From Cladopsammia gracilis (Eukaryota; Cnidaria; Anthozoa; Scleractinia; Dendrophylliidae), in assembly GCA_022457155.1 (NCBI GenBank), contig JAJGOT010000123.1, positions 62,001 to 126,000 on the forward strand: a stretch of DNA of 64,000 nucleotides. The letters run 5' to 3'. How positions within the stretch are numbered: the stretch's first letter is position 1; each line of letters opens with the position of its first letter. The notes below the pieces were generated by a model that did no database searches, was not told the origin of the DNA, and saw only the letters and a program-made list of their open reading frames with translations. The position numbers were made by a program, and so were the translations under genes. This document shows positions 48,644-61,021 of the stretch, piece by piece.

Positions 48644-51064
48644 CAGGGCTTCAAGTGTCCCTATATTTCCTATATTTCCTATATTTTTTCAATTTCCCTA
48701 TATCTCCCTATATAGTTAAAAAATGTCCTATAATCCCTATAATTTAATTCAGAATAAAAAAGGAAAAAAATATTGCTAAGCTCATAAACTTTGTACTGGT
48801 GGATATAACAAAGGCAGTGAATTTCCTGGGTCAAGCAAAGAGTAAACTAGTAAGTTCAGTATGTGTAGCTGCTGTTTAATGTACCAATATTTGTCACCAA
48901 TGAACTGCTTCAAAAGAAAAATGAGATCAGTGTAAGATTCTTGCAGACACTAATCCTTGGTCATGCAATTATGATGATGTTGCAAAGAAAATTGTCAACA
49001 TACTTCAGGAATAGGGTTGCCAGCTGCCTCTCTCAGGCTTAGTAAGTTTGGCATTAGATGGAGTACAGTCAATAACATGGAGTACAGTCAATAACATACT
49101 CTTAGATGAAGGACTCCCTGCAGGTCTTTTGCCATTCATCCGTTGCAACATTCGTGTTGTGCATAATGCTTTCAATGCATGCATTAATGCATATGGAAAG
49201 GCATCTGAGGAACTAGCCATAGATCTTTTCTATTGGTTGAAGAGCTCACCTCGCAGAGAAGATTACATCCATGTGTTGAATAATATGGGGCTTGATGATG
49301 ACCTATTCATCCGGCATGTACAATGCAGGTGGCATACCCTTATTCCAGCATTAGACAGAATTGTCAAGAACTGGGAAGCAATCAAGAAATACTTCTTTGA
49401 AGAATTGCCCAATCTAGCTACACAGGTGAAGACTTTCAAGCCCTTGGAGAAGAATGAGTGGTACAATCATATCTGTAGAAAGTTACAAAAGAAGTCCTTT
49501 CCAGTTCAACTGGCTTTTCTACTATCTGTGGAACCAATGTTTAAGAAGTTTCTATATTTCTTCCAGAGTGAAGGGCCACTGATTCACTTACTGTGTGATA
49601 CAATGTGTGAGCTTCTGAAGTCCCTTACGGGTCGCTTCCTCAAAAGCCAAGCCCTGAAAAACAAAGAGGGAAGCGCCTGCTGACAGTAGACTATTCCAAG
49701 CCAGACAACCAACTGTCCATTTCTCAGATGAAAGTGGGAGAGAAATCTCGCTCTGCCCTGTCTAAGCTGTCTAGTGACCAACAGAAGAAAGCTCTTCATG
49801 GTATGAAACAGTTCTATGTGGGCACCACAAAGTATCTGATTGGCCATCTACCAATGGACAACAAGCTTCTAAGAGATGTCTCCTTCCTACATCCACTTCT
49901 CATAGATAGTGAGCATGGCACGCAAGCTATTTGTAGACAAGCAGTCATGATGCCAACAATATCAGAATAGGAAGTTGCGTTGGTTACAGATGAGTGAAAG
50001 GTGTACAAGGCAGGGGGTGTTGATGCAGATAGTAGCATGCATAGGGTTGACCATTACTCGGCAGCTGTCTTCCAAAAGAAATCTCAGCAGGGTGAATTTA
50101 AGTATCCTGTTCTTCAGAAACTCGTCAAAAGCCTTCTCTCTATAGCTCATGTCATTGCAGATGTAGAACAAAGTCTTTCTGTAAACAAGAAGACAGTAAC
50201 TCCAGACAGGGCTTCTCTTGGATACATGACTGCACAATAAATCGTTTGTGTTCTCTCAAAGATCATGTGAAGAAGTGCGGAGAGCCACAGAATGTTCACA
50301 TCACCAAAGGACTTATTCAAAAAGGCCCTCTGATGAAAAAGATCTGGCAAAGAAAACGAGCATTCAAGATGCAGAGAAAGAGAGAGAAAGGGAAGCAGGG
50401 AAGTTGGAATGAAGCAGACTGAATTTTTCTGAGAGAGAAAAAGAACTGATGAAGTCGGAAGACCAGAAGGACAGTGAGCTGCAAACGGCTAGAACACTCT
50501 ATGAAGAAGCAAATGAAATGCTTTCACAGGCAATTAAGAACAAAAAGGCTTCCAATGAGGCTAGTATAGCTAGCTCAAGGGCCACTTTAAGTTGCTAAGA
50601 AGATGATGGAACATGCAATGGAGCAAACCCAACAGTGTTCAAATAAGAGAAATGAACTAGACAAAAAAAAGAAGAGACTCCTGGAAGGCTATAATTCAAA
50701 ACATGTATCTGCCAAGAAGCGAAAGGACACTTACTGAATGTTGAGGAGGACATCATGTGCACTTATTGCCGTTTTTTTTAGACTGAATGTCAGGAATGTT
50801 AAATTTGAGTTTGTTTCCAACTTTGTGTTAAATATCTTGTGCTTTAAGTGTGATAATTATTAATGGCTATGAGGGGCATGGAGGAGGCCATTGTATTTGT
50901 TTTAATAAAAATGTTAATTTTTGCTGTATATCACTTGTAAATGCTTCAAAAAATCCCTATATTGTTCCTATATTTTTTCCTATTCCCTATATTCTCCCTA
51001 TATTTTTGAAAAAAAGACCCTATTTTTAGCCCTATAATTTGGCAGGAGGCCACTTGAAGCCCTG
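48644..51064. mobile_element. Decayed DNA transposon inserted in the TPR gene exon
   Basis: 2,421 bp with 14-bp inverted ends, CAGGGCTTCAAGTG and CACTTGAAGCCCTG, and a 6-bp target duplication. CCTATAT subterminal repeats follow each end (48658-48712 and 50955-51035). The interior holds a broken + strand transposase-like gene (49048-50240). CAGGG ends look hAT-like, but hAT normally makes 8-bp duplications; a 6-bp one points elsewhere, so the superfamily is left open. Element plus duplication is 2,427 bp, a multiple of three. Confidence 0.9.
49048..50240 (+). pseudogene. Transposase-like gene of the exon-inserted element, broken
   Basis: Three successive open pieces (49048-49683, 49728-49970, 50001-50240) in different frames or split by stops. 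The first has RCNIRVVHNAFNACINAYGK and HVQCRWHTLIPALDRIVKNW, the helical zinc/RNase-H-like style of hAT-related transposases. The last has AHVIADVEQSLSVNKKTVTP, matching the dimerisation-type C-terminus seen in such proteins. A Lys/Glu-rich coiled region continues to about 50730 without an open frame. No intact transposase can be read, so the copy is non-autonomous. Family naming is by recalled style only. Confidence 0.65.
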
Positions 51065-51070
51065 GTATCA
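51065..51070. repeat. Target duplication GTATCA, right copy
   Basis: The second copy of the 6-bp duplication; the TPR-gene frame resumes right after it. Confidence 0.9.
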
Positions 51071-52264
51071 TCACTAACAGCTGGTCATAGTCTCTGTGCT
51101 AAGATTCTGACACTTGTTAATCTAGTTCACATGAAAACAGGTGATGAAAGACAAAATCATCTTCATACACTTGTTAGCTGTTTGGAGGAACACAAAACAG
51201 AGCAACTACAGATAAGGGACTTTGCAGGTCAAGATGTGTTTTTTGTCTCACACAGGGTGCCAATATCTGACAAACCTGCAGTTTGTATTTTGTACTCGGA
51301 TCCTAAGCTAATTCCGTCACAGTGTAACGAGGGGTTGAACTCTGATTCATTGAGTGATGCAGTAAAATCAGGTGACAATGGTTACATGTTCTTGTCTTCA
51401 TCTGTAAAGAAGACGCATGTTGTTCTATTTTTGAGGATTCCACATACTGTTCAAGAAGGATTTAAGTCCCTGGCTTCTACCTTCCATACAAGTATGAACA
51501 CACTGTTTTTGCAACCAAAGTTTAGAAAAGGTTTTGTAGAGGGAAATGATTTCTATATGGAACTGACAGTGCCAGCAGATTTGTATGATGTTTCTTCCCT
51601 TTGTAGCCAGATTGACTGTCTTCCTCTCCTTGTTGAGCTGGAACTATCAGATTCACAGGAACAATGTGACAATTTTGATTACTTGACGTCTTGGGACTCA
51701 TCTGTGAAATCTGTTAAACCTTCAGCGCATGTCTTTTACTTTTCCTTCAAATGTGCTAACCAGCGCGAGGCTGAGTTTGTTTTTGACCAGGTGATCCGTA
51801 GTTTAGGTCAGCAATTGGCAGAAAACAAGGTCCAAGGTGTTGTTGTTTCTAACATTTCTCCACTTCAAAATGTAGCCTCTTTCTTTTTTCAAGAGCCTAG
51901 GTATTCATCTTTATCTGTTGTTGTAGAGAACAAGTTGGTTATTGTGAAATGCTGCAGCTTGAAGCAGTCAGATTTAAACTGTGTTTCTTCCTCTATAAGA
52001 AATGCTTTGGAGAGTACTTTGGAATCTTTCTGTAATGTTGTCAGAGTCAACTTTGAGCAATCTGCATGGTTGCCTTGTGAAAATGTTGGCACTGGTCGCT
52101 GTGTTAAAGAATCTCCAAGTGGAAACTGCAGCTTGGATGTCAACAGTGACCCATCCTGCTATGGTTTGACATTGGGAACTGGGAATGTTATTCCATGTGC
52201 AAGTAGCAGAGACCCAGAATCAGATTTGAAGAGAAAGTCAACTGTGGACTTGTTACAGGATGAG
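51071..52264 (+). CDS. Host TPR-DED-CHY gene, first coding exon, 3' part
   Basis: 398 codons in the same frame as 46916-48643, ending at GAG before a GTAATT donor (phase 0). The product of this part has alternating hydrophobic strands and helices (FVSHRVPISDKPAVCILYSD; VVLFLRIPHTVQEGFKSLA; FYFSFKCANQREAEFVFDQV) and may be one or two folded alpha/beta domains. I recognise no family. It is followed by a Ser-rich tail. An ATG at 51131 could serve as a start for a shortened product if the transposon blocks the full transcript. An independent gene starting here is less likely, because the frame is open from the insertion point and the splice to the next exon matches. Confidence 0.75.
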
Positions 52265-52357
52265 GTAATTACATGTAACTTCCATCTAGTGATAAAACAT
52301 TTAAGGTTTTTAAAATGTCAATTGTCAATCATTATAAAATTTCATGGTTTAAGTAAG

Positions 52358-52500
52358 GGTTAGACAATGAACGCGAGTGTTCTATGGGATATAGTGCCTC
52401 GAGCATAGATAGAAGTCCACGAGGGCGTAGCCCGAGTGGCACTTCTATCTAATGCGAGAGGCGCTATATCCCATAGGACACGAGCGTTCATTGTCTAACC
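52358..52500. mobile_element. Fold-back MITE, GGTTAGACAATGAACGC ends
   Basis: A 143-bp imperfect palindrome: GGTTAGACAATGAACG at the left, its complement CGTTCATTGTCTAACC at 52485-52500, and inner arms around CTATGGGATATAG and AGATAGAAGT. No coding content. Confidence 0.9.
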
Positions 52501-53204
52501 GTCTTAGAAAATGGTCATATCCGCGAAGAAAACATATGTTATGTAGATTGTATTTATGAGCGTATTTTAATTGTGTTACCTGCATTCACACTTGGGAATC
52601 ACGTTGTTATTTTGTTTTGGATGTCGCCGTAATGTTGGTAGAATTTTACGAATATCAATGCTTTTCTTTCTTTGGAGCTTTGTTTATTATTTGATGGCTC
52701 ATTTTCTCCGGCTATGAGCCAGTATACAGAGCTCGAGGAACCTGAGGCCGTCCTTGTCACTCAAGAGTTACTTGCTTTTGAGAGCGTAGACATATCCGAG
52801 TGCTTGGGGGATGATATGAATTCCACAAAAGTGCACGTTTCCAAAAGCCTACGACAGTGAGCGAAATTGAGCAAACAGAAAGAGACAGAATTCCAAAGCA
52901 CAGTGAGACCAGTCTTTCGGTTGTTTCGGTGTGTACCGGAGGACAGATGACGTAAAACAAAAGGAACAAAGAACGACAATAATACAAATGCAAAACAAGA
53001 CCAAAAATACAATACCACACAAACAATAGAAGACAATGAGTACCGGTACACGCAGAAAGACCCAGTCTTTCGTTTAATTTTTCCTAAAAATTGTTGAGTC
53101 GAATTTCGTTTTGTTATTTTGGTGATTAATCTCTTGCTCAAGTTATGTAAAAACTTCAATAAAATTGTCATTGTTGTTTTTGTTTAAATTAGCAGCCTGT
53201 AATT

Positions 53205-53370
53205 CATTAGTATGCTCTATATTCTCATTAGTATGCTCTATATTCTCATTAGTATGCTCTATTTTCTCATTAGTATGCTCTATATAGAGCATACTAATTA
53301 GGCTTTAAGACAAAGGAAAACAAAAGAACTCATTAGTATGTTCTATATAGAGCTTACTAATGAGTCGTTA
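53205..53370. repeat. 21-22-bp tandem repeat with palindromic end
   Basis: CATTAGTATGCTCTATATTC is repeated four times and then inverted through CTCTATATAGAGCATACTAA, so the array ends in a hairpin. A further inverted pair lies at about 53331-53365. Confidence 0.9.
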
Positions 53371-54519
53371 TTTTACCCCACAATTTCCCTGGGCTTCAAA
53401 GCCCTCGCCTCTTTACATAATTTAAGACAGTTTATGGTATATAGAGCACACAAATACTGGGCACTGATTGGCTGAGTGGGTGTGACCATTTTCTAATTCA
53501 TGTTCAAAAATTACACATAAGTGGGACAAAAGTTGATTATGTAGTTTCCCATTTGTGACTATAATGGTACAGAATTATGCACTGGAAAGCTCACTTGTAC
53601 AGTGTAGTGTATAATTTATGTAGTGTATATGTTACAGGTCAATTTGTTTCTACCTACCTGTTTATTTTTTTACCTTGGTTGTTTGTACACATATTTAGAC
53701 ACGTCAAAACAACTCTGTATATGCTTCAAATGTGAGCTTGGTGGTTCGCTCATCTCTGAGCTGCACTGTATAGTCACAATTACTCGAGTTTTACGCACTA
53801 AGTGATCACTTGGTAATAGTTATCTGTAAACATTAGACCAAAAATTAAGCTCAAGTTGTTTATTTTTGTGGCACCGATACTGTCGCATACTTTTAAAAAT
53901 AGTTTGTGACCGCTAATGGCTCAGGGCCAGGCTGGATAAAGATCAATGTGATCTCTCACTAAATTCATCTCAAGGCTACATGCCAAGCCATTCAAAACAA
54001 CAATGAAACACCAACAATGGGAAATCAATGAGCTAGCTCATAAATACTAATGGGCTTGCTAAATGCACATAATTGGTGCATGTCAGAATGTGCAGACACA
54101 TGCGCACATTTATCCAACGTGTTATACGTGAACATTGTGGGTCGCTCATCTCTGAGCTGTACTGTAATTACATTTCTCAAACTCATTAATAATTCATGAT
54201 GAAAATACAAAGGAAATTAATGTTTAATGAGTGTTTGGAAATCAGTTGAAACACTCCTCATTTTTGCATCCTTAATTTCTCCTTCTAAAATCATTTTGTT
54301 TGAGAAGTAATGTCAAACATTCGACACAGTGTTTAATCAGTTTTACAAACACCTTGAAATGGGTTTAAAACTCGGCTGCACCTCATTTTTCAACCCACTT
54401 TGCGGTGTTTGGAAATCTGATGAAACACTGTGTCTCATGTTTGATATATTATGTAGTACCCCCGTTACTCAATGTCAAGGCACCAAATACAAGCCACTTT
54501 TACCTTTTTTTTTTAATAG

Positions 54520-55279
54520 AATGCAGAAGTCAATCCCACTGTCAGCCATCCTGGTGATAATTTCCATGCAGATGTAGATGTGTGCCTGTGTCTACTGAGG
54601 TACCTTTTGGGTCAATCCAGACCTGTATTCACCAAGGAAGAAGCATCAAACAGCCATGCAGCCTCTACCTCTGGCTATGACAGTGGTGGTAGCGACATTC
54701 AAGTCAATCAGAATGACTCTATCTCATCTTCTCTGAATTCTGAGGAGGGTTCAACTATGGAAGGTTGTCCTGATCCTGAAACAATTGAAACAAAGCGTTT
54801 AGACGATGTGGATCAATTGCAAACATCCACCTCTGAAGTGAATGAAGAAAGCTCAATTTTCACTGATATTTGTACAAGTGACACCAAGTCGAGTATTGCA
54901 AGTGACAGTGAGCTTCTGTCGACCAAATGGCATCAAGATTTGCATGTGAATCAAAATCAGCAACAAGACGTTTCAGTTGAATTTCCTCAAAGAATTCCAG
55001 GATCATCATCTGCTGCAAGTGCAGAGAACATTGATGCAGGAAGATTTACTGATGATTGCCTAAGACCTCTGCTTGCAAACTTAGAGGACGACTTAGCAAT
55101 TTCTCAGAAGAAGTGCTATGAATTACAACAATGGATAAGCCAGCTGGAGGAGCAGTTGAGGCAGAGTGAGGAGGAGAAGCAAAATCTTCAAGCTGATCTG
55201 GGGAAATATCTGTTCCTTGAGGGAAAAGAAAAGCGCCGTGAAAGGCTTCTTGGTGGGGCAGCTCCTGTGCAAGATCAAG
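54520..55279 (+). CDS. Host gene exon 2: Ser/Asp-rich linker and coiled coil
   Basis: Acceptor TTTTAATAG at 54519 and donor GTAAGC at 55280. Entry phase 0 matches the previous exon, and exit phase is 1. The 760-nt exon encodes a Ser/Thr/Asp-rich low-complexity stretch with probable phosphorylation sites, followed by a coiled coil (LRPLLANLEDDLAISQKKCY, then WISQLEEQLRQSEEEKQNL, near 55060-55200). The coiled coil suggests oligomerisation just before the DED encoded by the next exon. Confidence 0.8.
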
Positions 55280-56973
55280 GTAAGCTAGGGGTGCTTACCA
55301 TTAATTTTAACACAGAAAAATCTGGTTAGAAAATCAAAAATAGTTTGGTTAGAAAATCAAATATTTCCAGGGCTGTCATTAAGGGCCGGGGATTTCCCCC
55401 GGCTTCTACAAGCATGAATCCTGGCTACTTTCATATTAAACAAAAGAAAAATAAAACCAAAAGAACTTCCTAGCTGTTGAATTCCCTGCCTACTAATTGC
55501 ATATACCCGGCAACTTGAAATCTTATTGACAGCCCTGTATTTCGGAGAATGGTCAGGTTTATTGTAGATTTTGGGTCCATTGAACCATTCTGAACTTTAT
55601 TGGGAACGTGGGGTGAGGAAAGGGTGTGCAATTTTTTTTTGAAAAGGATGGGTATTTTAACACTGTGGAAACCAATCGGTTGAAATTGCACTTAACCTGT
55701 CCATGTTTTAAGTGTGGGAGCAAGGTGACTCCTGTATTCATTTGACAAGTTTAGTGTTTTAGTGATACATTGTACACTGTATATATTATGCTGCAAGGGA
55801 GACATACAGTATTCACTTAAGCATTGCTAGTTTAAATGGAGTCTGAGTCAGTTGCAAACTTGTTGTCGACATCACAATCCACAATAAACTACAAGACACG
55901 AAAGGTAGATTTATTTTTAATGTTTTAATCATTATTAGGTTTTTTTTTCGATTATACAATTTTATTTGTCTTTACAAGTATCAATTTCCTAAGACAGGTA
56001 GACAGTGTTTGTAAGTTTGTCTCGTTGTTTTCACAGTGGCTTGTGCTGTGCGCGAGTCAGTTGATGTCCAGAAATGGTTCAATCAAACCATTCAAACAAC
56101 AGCAAATGAATAATGCGCAAGGATAAAATTGTTGTCGTTCAATAATTTCACAATCGTATAATGAAACAGTGAAGTGTAAAAATCTTGTATAGACATTCAA
56201 ATGACTGGAACTGGTAAATGTTGAGCAAAACAACATGCCTCACCTACAAAGACCTCTACCTCGCTTCCTGTTATAAAAGTGTATAGTCGATCTGCATGTC
56301 AATTTTTTTTTTCGTGCAGCCGCTTCTTTCTTGCTTTGCCATTGTCCAAGAACCGAGACTGCAACAATATATAGCGATAATTCATCCCAGTTCCGAACAA
56401 TGCCATAAATCAAAAGCATTTTCTACCGAGACCGAGCTTGACGGCGTCCAGTAAATAGTAAAATTGGACTGCATTGTGTAGCGAGTCCAAAATTAGCTTT
56501 ACTTTTTTACTGAGGCAAATCTTCAAGTGCTGCGACAATTCCACAACCGTTAATTTACAGATCCTAAAGCAACTTGCACTCTCAAAACTAGTCAATGTGG
56601 ATATATATGTTTTGAAGTCTGTGGATGACCGCCGCTTCACATTTATCGCAAGCCGCCAAACACTTTTGGATTTGTTTTGATTCGCAATGCTCTGCTAGAG
56701 CGAACAAGTTTCACACTTTGCAGTCCCTCCCTCAAATCTTTTATTTGTTACATCCCATATTTTTGGGACGCACATGACCAGAGTTGACCAGGGTCTCTCT
56801 TCTCTCGCTCCATGGGGCAGGAAGATGAGAGACCCTGGGAACAAAGTTGAATTCAAAGTTTCTTATGAATTTGTTAAATTTTGTCTCCTTCCGTTTCTGA
56901 GATGGTACATGTACATCAATCATTTTGCAGGGCTTGTTCTATTTTTCTCTTGATTTACAATTATTTTTATTAG
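55280..56973. other. Intron 2 of the host gene
   Basis: Phase 1. It contains no supported exon. A short fold-back with GACCAGGGTCTCTC and GAGAGACCCTGG arms lies at about 56785-56840; a related segment occurs near 11440-11490. Confidence 0.7.
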
Positions 56974-57234
56974 GCTACACTCTGCATGAAAGACTCCTAG
57001 AGATCTCCAACTCCTTATCAGCAGAAGAGGTGAAACGGATCAAGTTTCTGGCCAAAAGCAAAGTCAATGGTTTTCGGCTTGCACGGTTTACAGAGGCCTT
57101 TGAACTGTTTGAAGAATTAGAATCAAATGGTGAATTTCCATGTGACTATATTGGGAAACTGCTTGCAGGAATTCAGCGTTATGACCTTGTGGACAAACTT
57201 GGAACACATGTTCCTTTACCTGGGGCAGAAAGAG
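56974..57234 (+). CDS. Host gene exon 3: death effector domain (DED)
   Basis: Acceptor TTTATTAG at 56973 and donor GTTTGT at 57235, both phase 1, so the exon is a clean symmetric module of 261 nt. It encodes a six-helix death effector domain: LLEISNSLSAEEVKRIKFLA (helices 1-2), then a basic stretch, FELFEELESNG (helix 4 region), YIGKLLAGIQRYDLVDKLG (helices 5-6). The RxDL signature is present as RYDL. DEDs assemble with caspase-8/FADD-type partners in death and inflammatory signalling. Its phase-1/phase-1 limits fit exon shuffling, a common source of death-fold combinations in cnidarians. Confidence 0.88.
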
Positions 57235-57317
57235 GTTTGTTAATTTTTCTATTTCAAACATTAATAATTACTCATGCGCGTAGCGGCATGAGGTAAGGTT
57301 TCGGCTCCGTTTTTCTT

Positions 57318-57321
57318 GTTA

Positions 57322-57356
<35 letters not shown>

Positions 57357-57357
57357 T
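57318..57357. repeat. (TTA)n microsatellite
   Basis: About ten copies of TTA in a row inside intron 3. Confidence 0.9.
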
Positions 57358-57654
57358 TTATTTTTTGTGTCACGATTTTGCATGCAAATTTATGCACGCA
57401 TATTTTAAATTGTACACTTCCGGTTCATAGCTTTTCCACTACACTTCCTGTTTAGTGACTTCCGGCTACTCTCACTTCCGGTAAAAGAGCGTTACTTAAG
57501 TGTCACGACAGCGTCTCCTACAACCCTACTTACATTAGCAATGTTCATGTTTGGTATATATAAGTCTTAGAAGAATCATTCCCTTCATTGTGGTACAGCC
57601 TACTTACGCATGCGCATGAGTATAGGCTGCTAGGAGCCTCTTGTTATTTCTATT

Positions 57655-57865
57655 TCATTTTTTACTCTTTTACTCCCAGAGTCAATTACAGAGACATAAT
57701 TATAGTGTAAATCTAACTTTTGAGTATGCCGACGAAATCCTGCCGTGTGACCATTCAAATGAAACCTTTCAGCCATACTTTTGCATGGTACCATTTGTTT
57801 TTTCATTATTTTACAAAATATGATTTAGAATGTTTCTTCAATTTTGATGTTTGGCACTCTTGTCA
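57655..57865. mobile_element. CTCCCA-family MITE, single-unit copy
   Basis: It carries one copy of the unit CTAACTTTTGAGTATGCCGA ... ACCATTCAAATGAAACC ... ATGGTACCATTTG, found three times at 62740-63003. TIRs are degraded. Confidence 0.6.
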
Positions 57866-58643
57866 ATTGAAGGTTTACAGTCAAATCTGTTGTGAATAGT
57901 AACCATGAACCCGTGGACAAAATTTATGCATCAGTGCCCCTCTCACTTTCTGGTTGATAACCATTAAATTCCTTAGGAATCTTGCTGAAATGTGATACAT
58001 GCTTTTTGCACTGTGTCATATTTCATATTTTTGCCAGCAATAATAACAAATTCCTATAAAAAGACTGTGATGAAATGTCAGAGCTGTGAACTTGTACTTG
58101 ATTACCCAGAGAATTGTGGTGGCCACACCCAGTTTTCAATGACCTGTGCCTTACAACATGTATATGTATGCACCATATTTTTCAAAGTGTTCTTGCCTGG
58201 ATGCCCAAAATTGGCAAGGGTAAAATTAAAAGCTGGTTTATTTTTATTTTGGTAGTTTAGTTGGCATACAGTGTATGTGACATTGCCATGGCAGCAAGGC
58301 TAGATAACTAAACCTGCCTTAAAAATTATGTTCAGCTCATTTGCAAAAATAAAATCAGTCAGTAGTTTTCTATTCCTTTAGCCTGCTACTGATTAATACT
58401 AACTTATTCACATTGGTCTAATACAACTTCAACAGAGAGATTTATAATAAATCCTTGTTTAAATATCATTGCTTACACATGATCACATCTGGCTCCTTAG
58501 AAAATGATGTATTGTTGTGAAAAGCCAAGTGAGTTTAATTGAACAAAGGTGTCAGTAAATAATATATATCCAACGTACACTGTACTGTGAGAATTTTTGC
58601 TATTCTATTTGTTGCCATAATCAAATGTTCATTTTTCTTTAAG

Positions 58644-61021
58644 GATCAAATCATTCTCCTGGGCAGAGTATGCCAGACAGAAAACATGAATTGCCAGACC
58701 ATGCCACAAATTCACCTAAATCCATGACTGCACAAGACAACAGTATGGATATATCGTCAGACAGACACGACAGAGAGAGGCATTCAAGTAATGGTGGACA
58801 CAGAAATGATCATGTGTCAAGAATGGAGGAAACAGATTATGATTGCAGCCAATATGCATCAATTTCATCTGGTGGAAGCTCAGATGAGACTCACCACTAT
58901 ACTGATGAGAATGAACTGACTTGCAGTGACATAGTTGTGTTACGCATAAATGCAGAAAGTGATAGTTCATCCTTGCAAAGTACCAGTAATGCAAAAGAAT
59001 GCACTCAATTACCCAACTCTTCTGGAGATGGCTTCTTGTCCAATTCCAGTTGCAGCACAACTGTAAGTTCATCCAATTCATTAGTAAACTCTACACAGAC
59101 AACGCAAGAAGCTGCTTCAAACTGCACCTCACAAGCTTCAAGTGAGTCAACGGATAGCTCACCAATGTTAACATCAGTCAATTCTCATTCGGCTTTTAGG
59201 AGTAACGAGATCTCAAGTGACCTTACTCCAAATAGCAGCGAAGAAGAGAATCTTAGAAGTTCTCAGATGTTGGCCAATGGAGGCGAGGAGTCTGAAGATA
59301 GAGATGTGTGTGATGGAGCAATAAGAGCAACACCATTGTGCATATGTGCAGTGAGTACAAGAACAAATTGTTCAGACAGTTCTACTTGTGGCTTTGTCAG
59401 AACTCAAAGTGGTGCAAATGTTGGAAATGTTCCCTGGTCACAGCAAGGTGCCTTTCCAAGTGGCGAAATGGCAACTGTTGGTACACACACATCAGGTGCA
59501 TTCACTGGTACTGCAGCAGACTGGGAGCGTTTAGGTGCTAGACCAAAACAGAGCCGAGCACAGCATTCAGTTATCAAACAAGTGCCAGGAGAACCTTTCA
59601 TTCCTGTAACTGATGGTTTAGCTGGAGATTTCTTGGCAAGGCACACGCAAGACAAGGCCCTTCATGACAGTCTGTATCAGAGTGTTGGTGCAGAAATGCC
59701 GTTGCTCAATGGCACTGCATCACAGGGGGCTTCCTATATTGATGGTGTGATAAATGTATCTGACTCTAACAAAGCCAAGCCATACTTTGGAGATTTCCAG
59801 GCTGCATCTGGGACTGATCCATATAGCAGATTAGGTGAATCTAGTGGACGATTTGATGGAAGAGGTATTTCTTGTAGAGAACACTTAAATAACATCACTG
59901 GACCATTGCCCAGCCATTTAGGAGACAATTGTTTTTCAGTTTATGGTAACTATTCACAAAGAAATGCTTTAAATGCAACAAATGGCCTTCCACTCCAAAG
60001 TTTTGTACATAATAGCAGTAGATTTTCAGAACATTTTGGTGGAGCACCTCATTTACCATTAGAAACACAGCAGAGACCATTCCCCACTGTACCAAGTAAT
60101 CAATTTCTCAATTCAGGAGTGACTGGTTCGAGTTTTGCTGACCTTGCTTGGAACTGCACCACTGAAGGAACTCAATCTGGGCACCCTGTGTATGGTGCAC
60201 AAAGATATACCCTATTTAATGATAATGCTTCAACATCAACATCTGCACAGAATACAAGACAAACACCTCATAACACAAATTTAGCACAAGGAAACCATTC
60301 AAGCAGTACTACAAACAATGATAATGTACCAAGTGCTTTTACAAGAAATATTCTACATGAAGATTTGCGGAATTCTGCTTTGCCAGCTGCCCATGCAGTT
60401 TCCAGTTGTGTTCCTACTCGTGCAACAGGGCCGGACTCAACCACAACAAGTTGGCCTTCACTCATCTGCGATAGCCGTAATACCACAACTGTTGGTGATG
60501 ATGTATTGGCACAAGGATCTGCAAGTGGTGCATCTATCCCTGAACCAAGTTGTGGCAATGCAGACAACCACAGAGCTTCTGTGTTAAACAACAGAGACTT
60601 TGGCACAGACTCAGTTGAGTCCACAGACAACTCATTAGTTGCTTTGGAACAACGCGTTGCAGAGGCGTGTGCCCTTGTTGAACGAGTGCTAAGAGAGAGG
60701 GAAGAGCGTGAACAGTTTGGAAGGGAAATAGAAAGAAAAGAACAGTTGATAAGAGAACAGAGAGCCAGAGAAAGGAGAGAGAGAGAAGAAAGGGAGATTC
60801 AGGAAGCAGAAAGGTGGCCGCAACAACAAGAAGCAATCACTGCACGCTCACAGTGGCTGTGTGAACATTATCAGCGGCATTGCAGAGTGCGGTTCCCTTG
60901 CTGTACGCAATTCTTTCCATGCCATTGCTGTCACAACATCTCAAAAGCTTGTGACAATGAAGAGGCTAAAGCATGCCATGCATCCCACCTCAAGTGCTCT
61001 CACTGCCAGCATGAGCAAGAG
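58644..61021 (+). CDS. Host gene exon 4: Ser/Thr-rich linker, coiled coil, CHY zinc finger
   Basis: Acceptor TTCTTTAAG at 58643 (phase 1), donor GTAACA at 61022 (phase 0). The 2,378-nt exon starts with about 650 residues rich in Ser, Thr and Asn with no predicted fold. A highly charged coiled coil follows (RVLREREEREQFGREIERKE, then more RE repeats, near 60685-60810), and then a CHY-type zinc finger: CEHYQRHC, PCC, F.CH.CH and CSHCQ. CHY fingers are the N-terminal part of PIRH2/RCHY1 ubiquitin ligases. The following exon supplies the matching second zinc module, supporting a PIRH2-like ligase end. Confidence 0.85.

Larger units (their letters stand above)
52265..54519. other. Intron 1 of the host gene
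   Basis: The donor GTAATT and acceptor TTTTAATAG give phase 0. It contains a fold-back MITE (52358-52500), tandem repeats of TTAGTATGCTCTATATTCTC (53205-53370) and AATGTTTGAC-type inverted segments around 54230-54440. An open frame at 52761-53171 (- strand) has no recognisable content. Confidence 0.7.
57235..58643. other. Intron 3 of the host gene
   Basis: Phase 1, acceptor TTTCTTTAAG. It contains an (ATT)n microsatellite (57318-57357) and a MITE of the CTCCCA family (about 57655-57865). Confidence 0.7.

Noticed and set aside
51131..52363. A separate gene starting at the ATG at 51131
   Set aside because: The frame is open to the transposon edge, continues the frame of 46916-48643 exactly, and splices in phase to the next exon. 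It is the second half of one exon.
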